This document shows positions 49,698 through 64,000 of a stretch of DNA of 64,000 nt, piece by piece. Position 1 is the first letter of the stretch; every line of letters starts with the position of its first letter. The translations under genes and the position numbers were made by a program. The DNA is taken from assembly GCF_018991925.1 (NCBI RefSeq), contig NW_024737068.1, positions 5,922,498 to 5,986,497 of the forward strand, in the 5' to 3' direction. A model generated the notes under the pieces. It had not been told where the DNA came from, ran no database searches, and saw only the letters and a program-made list of their open reading frames with translations. This DNA comes from Homarus americanus. Its lineage: Eukaryota; Arthropoda; Malacostraca; Decapoda; Nephropidae.

Positions 49698-52289
49698 TGC
49701 CAGTAATTTGTAATGTATGAATCACTGAATTCTTTATCTGCCAATTCCTTCATCATTTCAGTCTCTGTCATACGAATACACACGAGACCTACACATGATA
49801 ATTACACCCCCCCCCCCTCTGCCCTACAAATATATTTCTAACAAGAATGGCAGCTTCGCCATCTTAACAGTAAAAAAAAATATTATCTTTATGAAGCTTT
49901 TAACCTGAGCAGCCCATTAATCATGATAAGAAGTTTTTCCCTAACTAATTTTTTATCCCAGTTTCCAACACCATCTTGACCATCAATCATCGTAAAATTA
50001 TTGAGAGAGGAGGAGGGAGTTATAATGCTGGTGCGGAGTAGCCAGTGGTATCCTGGTCAAGATCCTGAAGAAGGGCAAGACTTGACTATCAGCGTCACTC
50101 CTACTACAGCCAGCAGTAGAAATTGTTAGGTTATACCCAGGCATGTTTCTGGGGCTAGTTCCCAGCTCCCTAGTTCCGTACTAGACCTCAGGCCTCAGAG
50201 CTGTAAGTAATATGAATATATTATTGTCTACAGAACAACTACCCCTCTTGGTATAGTAAGTAGGACGCACGGGGCAACGGGCTGTGCCATAAGTCAGTGA
50301 CATGAATTTTTTTGCATAATAGTTTTGTCAAGAATGTTCTCGTTCAGCAGCATGGCGCTCGAGGATATTCATTCATATTATGATAGTTATGTAAACAAAA
50401 GATATACTACACGTACATTATTCACAAGTTATATATGACTTCAATATCCATTCGTCCTTGTAAGGCAACATATATCTCAAGAGGCCAGCCCTCACACCAA
50501 AAAAACTCTATAGTAACTTTTTATCGTGGCCACTGGTAAAACACGAGCTTACGAACATTTTCTTGTCCACAAGCCAGTCGAGTAAATACTGAACTGAATC
50601 TTCAACAGTTACTAACCGGAGTCAAAATTTTAAGTCCAAAAAAACAAAAGACATAATTTCAACTCACTAGCAGTCACACAAAAGTACAAATTACATTTCC
50701 CTCACTTCCAAGACGTGGAGATTGTGAAACATTTGTTTTTTCTTCTCAAACTTGGCAAGTCTTTCTTTGCTCTCTCAGTTCGGATGGTGTGAGAAATAAT
50801 TTGAGAATTATATCTGATTTCTTCCGCCTTCAAGCAATTTGTCCTTACAAAAAATAAAAAAGTATATAAATAAAAGAGTCCACTTGTATTTTTGCACCAA
50901 CGATTATCTTCCAGAACAAATTATGAGCTGTTTATATACATGAAACCCCAACTAATGTTGCATCTTTCCTCCACTTCTACTCATCTATTCTCCGGTCATT
51001 GCCGACAGTTCCTCTCATATTCATAGGTATAATCTTTCATTCCTACTTCTCACCTTGACCTGTGTACTTTTATCACATTTTAATGGTAATAAGTCGTCTT
51101 TAGAAATAAGTAACAATGACATCCTTTGTATAATGAAAATATGACAACACTATAATACGGCTGAAAACATTATTTACATAGATTTACATTCTTAAGTTCA
51201 TAAGACTAGCGAAGATAACTGAGGTATATTTCAAAACAACAATAACAGTCTTACAGTAAATTCCTACCTATGTTGTTTATGTGTTGTGTCTGTATAAAGC
51301 TGGCTGAGTAACACACACTCATCAAGTCTATACTTGTGATACTGCGTCAATCTCGCTGGAGGGTTTACCACAATTAATCTCTTGTGAATGAACTCCCAGG
51401 CTCCCGTTGCCACTTTATCCGATTATGACTGAAATGGTTACCGGCCAAACTGTCAGGCATGTGAAATGTTTACCACAGTTAACCACGCGGGGTGGACGTT
51501 ATTTCAAGCTCTTATAAACTTAGACTTACATGAGTGTACGAGTGTGTGCTAAATCAGAAAAGCGGGATAATTTTTTTTTTGTATACGGCACAATTTCACA
51601 TAGTTTTTCTTTCAGTTTTCTTTACATTTGTTTATACCTATACCAATATGTACAGTTGAAAAACTAAAATTTTTAACATCTTCTGTCCTCATTATCCCTC
51701 TTACTTCACACTGAGCCTAACTCCTTCAACTTATTCAAACAACCCCACACTTGGGGATATAACAAGCGAAAGTAAAAAAAAATTATCCCTCACTGTGTTA
51801 ACTCGCTACTATAACCTGCTGCTAGGTTCTGCATCAGCACGCGCCATCTATCTCTGACATATAAGTGACAGAACGAGAATTGTTAAGGTTGGGACTGATT
51901 ACTGCACTCATTAAAGACCTGATATTAGTCCCCTGAGGCACCCGATAGTAATGGGAGATATTGGTAAACACCCTGAAGGATGACAAGCACATTAGGGACC
52001 TATCACGGAACGCGTTTTAATTACCAAGAGAGTGGATGGAGGCTAATTGAGAGTGAACAGAATTGAGATATTCTGCTGGAATGTTATGGGTAAAGAATTT
52101 GTTCGAGATAGTCAAGAAGGAAGAAACTAGGAATAAGAAAGATAGTTTAAAATAAAAGGGCAAAGTGGGAAGTAAAAATTAAAAAATGATTGAGAAAAAT
52201 ACGGATTCAAATGTAAGCAGTATTTGTAACCAGGTACGCATTATTGAAATACTTCTCGCTAATACTTACTTCAAATACTATGCATGTGA
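49698..52289. other. non-coding DNA, no gene seen
   Basis: AT-rich with a short C homopolymer near 49807. No open frame of note lies near the 234-codon frame, so no neighbouring gene helps to identify it. Confidence 0.5.
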
Positions 52290-52354
52290 TCCTCCTCCTC
52301 CTCCTGCTCCCCCCTCCTCCTCCTCCTCCTCCTCCTCCTCCTCCTCCTCCTCCT
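52290..52354. repeat. (TCC)n microsatellite
   Basis: About 20 TCC units with one GCTCCCCCC interruption near 52305. The poly-Pro, poly-Ser and poly-Gly frames across it are artefacts. Confidence 0.95.
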
Positions 52355-53604
52355 GCCTTCCACCTTTTATTCCTTGATTCACATAACCGTAAGAGTTTCT
52401 CCTTGGACGTCTCCCCCGAGCACGACCAGCTGTTCATATGTGTGGCTCAGATATTGGTTATTCCTGTCGTGTTGCTCTCCTCTTGTCACGTCCAATAAAC
52501 AAGTGTTACTCACGAAAAAGTAATTCTGGCACTAGGAAAATGTCTGCCTCGTTACTTATATATTTTTTTTCTTTTCTTATTAAAATTTTCATTCCTATGT
52601 TTTCACCCCCCCCTTCCACCCCACCTCCGTTTGCATCTTCTGGACAGGGTATTGTTTTTGGTTCTGTCTGTCTGTCTCTTTGTCTACTTGTGTGTCCCCA
52701 ATATAACTCGAATAGGTTTGCAGATTTGAGAAGATTTGTGTAGATCGTACCAAAAATTGACCAGTGGTTACCATGGTGACGGTTTACGATATATTATTTT
52801 TGTTCAAACGCTGAAGAACAATTTGACACTAGGCAGTCTCCAGCGGTGGCTTCATTACCGAAATTTACAATATTTTTATTTAATTCCAGGTAATAATTTG
52901 AACAACATAAGCATTTAATAATCGTATTAGCTGTAGACTTAAGTACTAATAGATATAAGACATTTAAAACAAACAAACAAACAATGCCTTTAAATGCATT
53001 CAACCTTCTTCTATACGTTACACACAAAGTATATTTAAAGCTATATTAAAATCCTCAATCACAAGGTAGTTAACCATTTATAATTTAAATCTTCAGAATG
53101 TGGAATTGTTTAATCTTTCTCTACACATTAACAACATTTATCCATATGAGTTTTAATATCCTCAGTATCATAGCAAAAGTTCATCAAATGGTAGAACAGC
53201 AAGTAATAACAGCCTAATTGATCATTGGGTTAATGCTCATAAGGGGTGTGCTTAACTCTCTCGTACGTCTGTATTTCCGGCCAAGGTGTAGACATTAACC
53301 CAAAGAGCATATCATTATGAGTACGAGAATGAGCACCAAGAGTCCGCCTTGGGCATCTCCTCCTCCATTCATAGTTAAGTTTATTCATATCATTAATGCG
53401 GAACCTCCACACTACTGGATTAAACAGCCCCAGGCGCTGGTCTACCGGGCGTATGATTTTATAGTTATTTATATTTTTTAATTAGATGAATTATACAGTT
53501 TAAATGACACATCAATAATAATAAAAGATGGCGTGTTGGAAGTTCTATTGTGTTGGTGCAGTATGTTGTGGTGCCAGAGAACTGTGTATAGCTTCTGGAG
53601 AAAG
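52355..53604. other. non-coding DNA
   Basis: AT-rich. It includes a C-run near 52607 and short TCTG repeats near 52662. No gene is recognised. Confidence 0.5.
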
Positions 53605-53831
53605 ATGTGGTGTAGTAGTGATGGTGGTGATGTGGTGTGGTGGTGATGTGGTGTGGTGGTGATGTGGTGTGGTGGTGATGTGGTGTGGTGGTGATGTGGT
53701 GTGGTGGTGATGTGGTGTGGTGGTGATGTGGTGTGGTGGTGGTGGTGGTGATGTGGTGTGGTGGTGATGTGGTGTGGTGGTGATGTGGTGTGGTGGTGAT
53801 GTGGTGTGGTGGTGATGTGGTGTGGTGGTGA
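53605..53831. repeat. 16-bp minisatellite, about 13 copies
   Basis: The unit is GATGTGGTGTGGTGGT, nearly perfect, with one expanded GGT step near 53738. The His/Thr-rich minus-strand frames are translations of the repeat. Confidence 0.93.
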
Positions 53832-56812
<2,981 letters not shown>

Positions 56813-57349
56813 AACAATGGGAACCGATTTGAATAACAGAACAGCTTTAAGAGAGAAGTTTACATGTGTATTAAGAAATTTATATAGAGAAAACTACAAT
56901 AAAAAAAACAAATATGGTAACGAATAAAGGTAAAATTGAAAGAAAAATACGAAAAGGAGAGAAGATCAAGATGAGATAAGACAGATGAAACATAAATGAT
57001 AAATGTGAGAAAAACAGGTGAGGTAAATAGAACACACACACACACAATATCAAACATAGAAATACAAATATATGGAAATAATAGGACTATACAGTAGAAC
57101 GGGCAGCGGTCAGGATTTGGTCAGAGCCTAGTGAGAGGGTGGATACTGTAAGATTAATAAACATAGGATATAACTCAAAGATAGAGGGATGGACTGGGCT
57201 GAGCGAGGTACTGGTTAACTCAATTCATCAGCAGCAGGAGAGGGGAGAAGGGAGGGCATTTGAGTCCCTCCGCTCAAGGCTCGGCTATCAAATGGGATTT
57301 CTGGATCAATTCCTCATCTATTGCTTAATGCCTGGTGGGGGCGACTCAT
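56813..57349. other. non-coding DNA
   Basis: No gene is recognised. A short (CA)n run lies near 57031-57045. The body of the minus-strand SINE to the right may extend into this interval. Confidence 0.45.
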
Positions 57350-57523
57350 GTAACCGGCCTAGTTAGAATTGAGAGAAAGGAGGCATATGGTATCCCAGCT
57401 GGTGTTCATAATCCACCACATTAGAGATAAATTTAACAGCTGGGTGACTTCGAAGCGCCCCGGGATCGAACCAGTGACATTAAGAAGAAGAGGCGAACAC
57501 TGTATTCACTCGGCCACCTAACA
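57350..57523 (-). mobile_element. tRNA-derived SINE, minus strand
   Basis: Read on the minus strand from about 57523, GGTGGCCGAGTGAATACAGT is a Leu/Ser-type A box. GGTTCGATCCC near 57473-57462 is a standard B box. The two boxes are RNA polymerase III promoter parts. The sequence past the B box is not tRNA-like, as expected of a SINE body. The head shares AATACAGTGTTCGC with the plus-strand SINE at 57808, so the two belong to one head family. The 3' end is not defined. Confidence 0.65.
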
Positions 57524-57602
57524 AGTGTCATTTGATCAAGGTATTATCCCCATGTCTGATATTTGACGACCACGGCCCTCCACTCCAAACATTTTCCGGG
57601 TG

Positions 57603-57805
57603 TTTTTATCTGTCTTCTCTTATTTTGTATTTACCTGAGGACCAAACTTTAATTGAAATCAACTATCCTAGTCTCTGTTTTTCCCTTGAACACTTACCCT
57701 TAATATTTCCCAGCAATATCGCCACCATTACACCCTCAACACTAATTATATGGCCAAAGTATCCCATTTATCTTATTCTAGAAACTTCCAATATTTCTCT
57801 CGTTG
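57603..57805 (-). pseudogene. decayed LINE RT C-terminal end
   Basis: One minus-strand frame reads REILEVSRIR, stop, MGYFGHIISVEGV, then LLGNIKGKCSREKQRLG, stop, LISIKVW. This matches the very C-terminus of LINE RTs, in which a WIGHI...GL...ILEG...GKRSRGRQR..WLD.IK pattern is usual. Both stops sit where Trp is expected (TAA and TAG in place of TGG-like codons). The SINE at 57808 begins immediately at its 5' side, so the SINE may have inserted into or next to it. It overlaps a 126-codon plus-strand frame that I treat as its antisense shadow. Confidence 0.65.
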
Positions 57806-57807
57806 TC

Positions 57808-58015
57808 TGGGGGGCAGTGAACGAGTCAATACAGTGTTCGCTTTCTGTTCTGAGTGTCACAAGTTCGATCCTGGCGCGCTATAAGTTCGCCCAGATGTAT
57901 ATGGGCTCCTAACTATACGAAGGTGGGCAAGTAGAAGCGATCGAATGCAGTACCGGCCATGCTGCCTCCTTGTGTACCGAATGCTTAGTTTGCAGTGTGC
58001 TTACTGAACCCACTT
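57808..58015 (+). mobile_element. tRNA-derived SINE, copy 1 of a shared-tail family
   Basis: An A-box-like AACGAGTCAATACAGTG is followed by the B box AGTTCGATCCTGG (near 57862). A body follows, with the tail block ACCGGCCATGCTGCCTCC at 57952 continuing to GCTTAGT at 57989. That 38-bp tail block is 37/38 identical to 61411-61448. Both copies also share GAACCCACTTT further right (near 58005 and 61497). Confidence 0.75.
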
Positions 58016-60198
58016 TCACTTTTCACTTGGGATAGCGAGCCTTAAAGAAAGTCTAAAGCGGAGTAACACTGTTGGGTGGGGGAGTAACTCTGGCTTAAGA
58101 GGAAACGTGCCAGCTGCTAGATCTCTACTCGGTTCTCCTATATCCTAAAGTGAACACAATGCTAGAATTAAATAAAATCTCCTCTAAATCTATTCTGAAT
58201 AGCACCACATACTATCCCCTTAGAAGGTTTAGGCCAGACAACTTCATCTACATTAAATGTGTCGTATAATCGGCTGAGTTACGCATGCTGTGAAGGCCCC
58301 TCATACCAACACACCAAAGATCATAAGACTGGGTCGTTAAGCAAATGTAAACTAATCGTGCAACGTGATAAACACATTTAACACCCTGAACTGCATTAGT
58401 ACAGTCATCTTCTGAGCAGAGTGCCTGAAATACTAGGTAATTATGGAGGGGTTAGCACTCGGTATCAGTAAGAATAAAGTGAAGCAGAGACGGCTGCTCG
58501 TGCTGTTAAATTGACTGGAGCTGAGGAGTTGACCCGTGAAATGACTCTAGGTCGAGTCATATGAGGGCAAAGAAACACACGTGTTAGTGTAATAACCTTA
58601 AGTGCGTATGTTCGTTTACACGACCACTTTTAAGCGATAGGATTATGACGAGAAGATCAACTAAACTTTATATTACTTCCAATCAACAATGCAGCAGTCT
58701 CGGGAGTCTTGGATTTTTAACTTTGTAAACTTTTCTGACTATCCCTTGGGGCGACCGAAACAGGTTTCGGTTATAAAACAACTGCGCTCCTCATAGCTAA
58801 AAAATCCAACATATCAATCATTAATTTTAACATTTATTTTCCTGGAGCCAAGTGCCAATACTGGGAGACAACCCAGCTGAGATTAGAAGGACCAGGTGTT
58901 GTCCTCCGGGAGCATTGGGTATTAGTTTCCTCTCATAACCCCAGAGTTCGAAGTGGCGTCTACTGAGCGCTGTTCAACTCTAATGTACAATATTAATAGA
59001 CCGTGAATCAACTACTGTTAAATAGAATTGAACCTTTAGTTTTTCCGAGTGAGAAAGTATTTTTACTGCAAAAACATTGATTGACCTTGTCCGGTTGGCT
59101 ACCATATCCTGCGTCCAACACGTGAGGTTGTCCAGCAAGTCTGTCTCACATATGACTGATCAGACATATCTCGTAAAAATAATTTTAATACATGGCTCCT
59201 TAAACGGATTCACGAAAATATTGTATTTCATATATAATACGAGCACTGAAACTTTTCCTTTTATATATATGTAGATAAATAATTTCAGAATAACGAGAAA
59301 CAATAATTAGTTCTGGCTGGGCTGACACACATCATATTGTCGACCGTTGAACACATTTTGGAGCCTTGCAAAAAAAAAAGTTTTATCAATCTTGCTTTCC
59401 ATGATATTACAAAGACAACAGTTCAACACAACTGACTTGAAAATAGTAAAGCATTATGTTTCTTTTTAGTACAAGAATTATGAATGTAAAATAAGTTTTT
59501 AAGCGCTGGATCCGCCAAATCTCCCTGAACAACACTAACAAGTTTACCAGGTTATCATACATATGTTTGACCATTCATATATGGTCGGCTATCGGTAGGA
59601 ACTTATGTATTGCAGGAATTCAAGGCGAGATAGAGCTCTTTAAGGCTGAACAGTCACCACTATGTTCATGGCTTAAATGTCTGTTAATAATTAAATGGTA
59701 ATTTGTGTATCATTTAACATCAAAAGTTTTATATTGCAGCTAAAATATTTACAGTTGGTAAAAAGGAATTTTACTGTTGACAGAGCTTACTGAATATCTG
59801 AGAGGAATGACAGTGTTGTGCTTTAGTGTGTCAAAATTATTCTTTTTCTTCAAGTTAGGTAATCGATTAAGAGGATTCATTATTCATTAAGCTGGGTTAA
59901 TACATTTGATTTTTCTAACCTATAATACAAAAAATAAACTTGATTTTATACTGTCAAAAATAATTGTTCGTGACCAAAATGATATTGCCGGAAACATCCA
60001 TTCCCTTCACATACATGTTCACCGTCAACATGTTCACCGTACTACATTATACAGTACATCACTAATTCTTGTTCATATTTCGCAGTCACTGTGTGTCGTC
60101 CTATAAAACTAACATTTAAAAATCATACAGGAAATTGCAGTTTGTTATCTGACAGGTTTTGTTGCTGTGGTGATGATGTGATGGTAAATGATAACATG
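58016..60198. other. non-coding DNA, no gene seen
   Basis: AT-rich to balanced sequence. No open frame of note and no recognised repeat. Confidence 0.5.
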
Positions 60199-60558
60199 GC
60201 GACCTGTGGTGTAATGGTCAGCATGCTCGCCTCGCAAGCGAGCGGATCCGGGTTCGATCCCGGGCAGGGTGAAACTGGGCAAGTTTCAAAATGTCAATTG
60301 CCTTTGTCTACCCAGCAGTAATTGGGAACCTGGATTTTAATCGATTTGCGGATCGTATTCCGGGGTAATGGTTAGCCAGTGCAGTTAGCAAGCTGTCCGG
60401 TCTTCACGGACTATTCCTTGACACTGGGTCACTCAGCTCGTTAACTTAGGGTGTGGTTGTTGTGTTGGCTACAGCTTCTACACCTTTAACAAATTCACGC
60501 CTAGGTAGCCCTTGGGCCGGCCATCCTCGTTACACGAGGGGCAACCATTATTATTATA
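60199..60558 (+). mobile_element. tRNA-Ala-like SINE with (ATT)n end
   Basis: The first 70 bp fold well as a tRNA. The A box contains TGGTGTAATGGTCAGC. The anticodon stem CTCGC/GCGAG encloses the loop CTCGCAA with anticodon CGC (Ala). The T arm is CCGGG TTCGATC CCGGG. The acceptor stem pairs poorly (GCGACCT against CAGGGTG), and a long unrelated body follows with no CCA-type end. I therefore call it a SINE head and not a functional tRNA gene. The body runs through CCTAGGTAGCCCTTGGGCC near 60501-60519 to a short ATTATTATTAT tail. Confidence 0.8.
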
Positions 60559-61266
60559 AAATGACATAGTTCGTACGATACTGAGTGTGTGGTGCCAGTA
60601 ATTGACACAGTAACCATTATTGAGCGATCGTCAAGTACATTACCTCGGGACAGTACGACACGAAAGGAGCGATCATAAGAGCACCACCCGCCTAAAGAGT
60701 CCTGGGTGGCGGTGCTCTGGAGGATATGACTACACCTGCCCACCGGCCTCCACACAACTTTGACTTTTAATTATGGCCTTGAGTTTTAAATTACTTTCTC
60801 CAATACCAAAGCAGCTTTTGATCCACCTGGAAAATTCATCAAAATCGTTTAGTCCATTGTTAATGTTTATCAGAGACTAATCTTAAACACACGCAATCAA
60901 CCCAGCAGCATCAGTCACCCTAAGTATATTTGCAGCATCCTTATGTCTAATCACCCTTCTTCCTCCAACCACCTTGTATACGCAAGCTTATGTCTCCAGC
61001 TGTTACCTCCATCAGCAACACTGTGTACATCATAACAAACATGTCCTATACGTAAGCTGGGGTGCCTCAGAACACCACCACCAGTCTACCCGGACTTTCT
61101 GATTTGGGCGGCCCTGATCGCCAGCACGCGCCTGCGGGACGTCAGCTACGACTCGCCAGATGTCCCCTACCTTACAAGTGCCCCCTAGAATCGCTTTACA
61201 ATGGATTATTACTTTATTAGTAATTCGAGCACCGATTTTGACTATTTACTTCCAATTACAATCAGT
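60559..61266. other. non-coding DNA with an imperfect hairpin
   Basis: AGAGCACCACCC at 60678 pairs with GGGTGGCGGTGCTCT ending at 60717, with a three-base bulge and a short loop. No gene or promoter context is seen. Confidence 0.4.
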
Positions 61267-61508
61267 TAGGAGCGCGGCGGTCGAGTGGATACAGCTCTCG
61301 CCTCCTATTACATGGGTCGGTAGTTCGATTCACGGACACTCCCAGTTCACCCACCTGTAAATGGGTACCTAAGGTTACAATTTGGGGAAGTGAATGCTGT
61401 CGAGTGCAATACCGGCCATGCTGCCTCCTTGTGTACCGAAGGCTTAGTATAAAGTTTGTTGTATCCACACTATCCTTTACGGGCAGTCATGTCTATAGAA
61501 CCCACTTT
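61267..61508 (+). mobile_element. tRNA-derived SINE, copy 2 of a shared-tail family
   Basis: GGCGGTCGAGTGGATACAGC is a Leu/Ser-type A box, and GTAGTTCGATTCACGG near 61320 is a B box. The body and tail match copy 1 at 57808-58015, including the 37/38 identical block at 61411-61448, which is strong evidence for one mobilised family. Confidence 0.75.
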
Positions 61509-62398
61509 TACAATGTTATACCTGAATCGATATTTCTTACAAAAACTCAGATCTCCCCTTCCCCTTCCCATCATCTCACCTCAACTCTCTCGGTTACAAA
61601 CTCTTTTCGAGTATCAGAGGTGTCGGCTGCTATGCAAAGACTGAAATTGCTTTCAACACTATCTCCAACTTCTCTCCTCGCTTTAACTTCTCCATTTACA
61701 TTCTCTCCTCTTCCAATTCTGCCAAATACTTCTGCTGCGTCTCTCTGGCGGCTAGTCTGTTTGACACACTCGTATAACGTTCAACTTGATCCCACAGCCG
61801 AACTCAAGATGCTCTAAGATTTTACTATCTACAGCACAGAATACTTGACGTACTCTCCTTACACTGAACAAGTCGGTGTGTCGGGGAAGTGCTTCTATTT
61901 ACCACCGCAGTTACTCTTAAGGTCAACACTCCCACAGGGATCTCTCATGAACACCGCCGAGATCTCTTTTTACCTAAGTCTCTCCTCCACTCTTCTCTTC
62001 TGACCGATCTTGCAGACTAGGACGGACTTCAAGATCTCTATTTTATTTCCTTTATCTTATTTTTATTTCTGATGATCATATTTACTTCAAATCAACACAT
62101 GGCAAAGTTCATCAGAGCCAGGCCATACTTTTCCGAACACTTGGCACCTTTATTTGTACTGTATGTCACGAACGTTCCCAGGTGGATGTTGCTGTGTAAG
62201 CGTTGTGGGAGGGCGATTTGGAAGTAGACAAGGCTGTGTGGGGTGAGGAAAGGAACATGGTTGTGATGGGTGTGTGGAGTCGTGTGAGAGGGGACATGGG
62301 TGTAAAAGGTATGGGATGGGATGTGGGAAGGGCAAAGATATGAGTGGTGTAAGGCCACTTTGAAGACTGATTATATTCTGTAATGTAATATTGAGACG
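61509..62398. other. non-coding DNA
   Basis: Pyrimidine-biased in the left half, then G-rich on the plus strand near 62200-62350. No gene is recognised. Confidence 0.45.
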
Positions 62399-62406
62399 TG
62401 TGTGTG

Positions 62407-62502
<96 letters not shown>

Positions 62503-62700
62503 CGGTTTATTAATTGAGTTGCAGCCGGTGGCTGAAAATATACAGTACGGACTTACATTTGATTTAGACATAATGATATAATATGCATTGAATACGTTTA
62601 TAGGGCTGTACAGTACGTAAATCAGGAGTTGTTTGTTATTTTAACAATAGATGGGATGGTGCTGTTCTTATATCTATCGGTGCGGGCTCTTATGGGCTGA
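62399..62700 (-). mobile_element. LINE 3'-end fragment with (ATT)n(AC)n tail
   Basis: On the plus strand (GT)n (62399-62440) meets (ATA)n (62441-62501), then AACGGTTTATTAATTG and GCTGAAAATATACAG. This is the same antisense 3' end as at 15394-15480. Similarity resumes at GCTGTTCTTAT and TATGGGCTGA near 62661-62700, matching 15687-15725. The fragment is about 200 bp, so it is severely 5'-truncated. Confidence 0.75.
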
Positions 62701-62704
62701 ATTT

Positions 62705-62711
62705 TGTGTGT

Positions 62712-62797
<86 letters not shown>
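62705..62797. repeat. (GT)n microsatellite
   Basis: About 46 GT units with one GAGT interruption at the left. It directly abuts the inner side of the LINE fragment. Confidence 0.96.
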
Positions 62798-62800
<3 letters not shown>

Positions 62801-64000
62801 CAGGTGCCAATACTGTCTTGAGATGAGGCAATAGAACGAAAGTTTTAAAGACATCACGTGTCCCTTCTTTTCACTGACGGTACCTCAGGTAGACTCGTTG
62901 GTGGAACAATAATGTTGACACTCGGAGATGAGAGAGTTGGCGACAAAATCTTTATTTTTACATTGAAGGATTAAACAGTTTAGGTTAAGAAAAGTTAAGC
63001 ACTTTATTCTCGTCTCAGTGTGGTGTCTGGGAGTGACTTATAAAAACATGAACCCGTCTCGCTGGCTGGTGCTAAGGGCAAGGAGAGAGAGAGAGAGAGA
63101 GGGGGGGGAGGGGGGGGGAACTGACTAGACCCAGAGAAAGGTGTGTTGTGATAATTGTTCAGGTAGACTCGACAATGATTTATTGAAAATTTTTACAATG
63201 TCAATATTTGACTGGAAATACATACCACCAATTTACAAAACTGTTCCTGGATGACAGCTGTAATTATAACTTGTGCCAATAGTTATCACTGTTACTCGGT
63301 GTGTCATTAATCTAGCAAAGGGATGTGCAGACTATTATGGACTGTTGTGTTTGAGAGACACTATGTGTTTCACCAACTCTCACTTTTTATTCCAGTTATG
63401 TGAGTTATATATAAAGAAAATCTTGACTATCTTTTAATTTATCTGTTGGCTTCTAATATCTTCGTACATATTTAAATATACCTTTCATCATTGGATTACC
63501 TTTGTTGACATAAAATATTTGTTTATATTACATTAATCGCTGTGTCATCTTGGTTTACATGCCCAAAATAGCTAACTCATCATCACGCGGCCTAAATCCT
63601 TGAATTTGTGGATAATATTTTTCTACGGAATCATGATTGTTGCCACGATGGTACTTCTTACCTTTCCGGAGGTCGTATAGTGACATAGCTTGATGTCTTC
63701 CAGGTGACACAACTGTAAGAGACAAAGTATACTGTACTCCCGATTATTTACTGCTGGACTTCCAAAAGAGATGAGTCAATAGTTTTGTTCAGGTCGTTGT
63801 CTGGTCTTCTAAGTTTTGGTACCATTTTTATCATGGCTTCTTTACATTTCTGGGAACCATCCTGTTGAAAAGGAACCGAAGGCTTTGTCATGGTTATAAG
63901 CTGATTTGTGTGTCGTAAAATTTAGCTTTTTCCTGGACAAGTAATTGGCTTCCTCGTGGCTGAATGTCGCGCAGTGACTTGGGCCGTGTTATGATGACTT
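62798..64000. other. non-coding DNA to the window edge
   Basis: No gene is recognised. (GA)n passing into G-runs lies at about 63080-63118. Confidence 0.5.

Noticed and set aside
57532..57912. 126-codon plus-strand frame
   Set aside because: It is antisense to a recognisable LINE RT C-terminus and runs on into a SINE.
60199..60270. Functional tRNA-Ala gene
   Set aside because: The acceptor stem is mismatched and a SINE-like body with an ATT tail follows.
61404..61817. 137-codon plus-strand frame
   Set aside because: It starts inside a SINE tail and is Ser/Leu/Pro-rich from C/T-biased sequence, with no domain.

Overview
This is a gene-poor, repeat-rich stretch of an animal nuclear genome. 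The mix points to an arthropod, and a decapod crustacean fits best: very long (GT)n and (TA)n microsatellites, several minisatellites, decayed non-LTR retrotransposons (LINEs) of different families, and tRNA-derived SINEs on an AT-rich background. That assignment is an inference, since no host marker gene is present. A run of exactly 100 N at 3273-3372 shows this is a scaffold with an unsized gap.

Layout. 1-3225 is AT-rich non-coding DNA with a 20-bp minisatellite (415-640) and a cluster of TTACCTG motifs (1104-1545). 3226-11700 is one enormous, irregular, G/T-rich minisatellite with a ~28-30-bp unit that contains the gap. 11701-14574 is non-coding with (GT)n and (TA)n tracts. 14575-16660 holds two back-to-back minus-strand elements that end in the same 3' tail. 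One is a decayed CR1/Jockey-type LINE with recognisable reverse transcriptase (RT) motifs. The other carries the tail without a recognisable RT.

17500-22985 is the main coding object. It is a near full-length, plus-strand I-superfamily-type LINE with a gag-like ORF1 containing zinc knuckles, an AP endonuclease, an RT (655 codons still open), an RNase H, a terminal Cys/His motif and a 3' UTR. ORF1, endonuclease and RNase H are broken by stops and frameshifts, so the copy is dead.

23000-48990 is non-coding. It contains decayed LINE RT pieces at 25575-25935 (minus) and 29745-30480 (plus), LINE-tail and microsatellite compounds, a 29-bp minisatellite (34421-34906), a 42-bp higher-order repeat (39114-39246) and a polypyrimidine tract (41500-41862). 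A 234-codon open frame at 48993-49697 (minus) is the longest open frame here that is neither a repeat nor a recognised LINE. I do not recognise it, but it is too long to dismiss as chance. 52290-56812 carries (TCC)n, a 16-bp minisatellite and a 0.5-kb (GT)n. 57350-61508 holds four tRNA-derived SINE copies of at least two kinds and another LINE RT tail. 62399-62797 is a LINE 3' end embedded in (GT)n and (TAA)n.

No intact host gene, rRNA, bona fide tRNA gene or CRISPR array is supported. The story is one of mobile-element accumulation and tandem-repeat growth. I do not see evidence for a new multi-gene system. The items most worth checking are the unknown 234-codon frame, the 8.5-kb G/T array, and the recurrent coupling of one LINE family's 3' tail to (ATT)n and (AC)n repeats.
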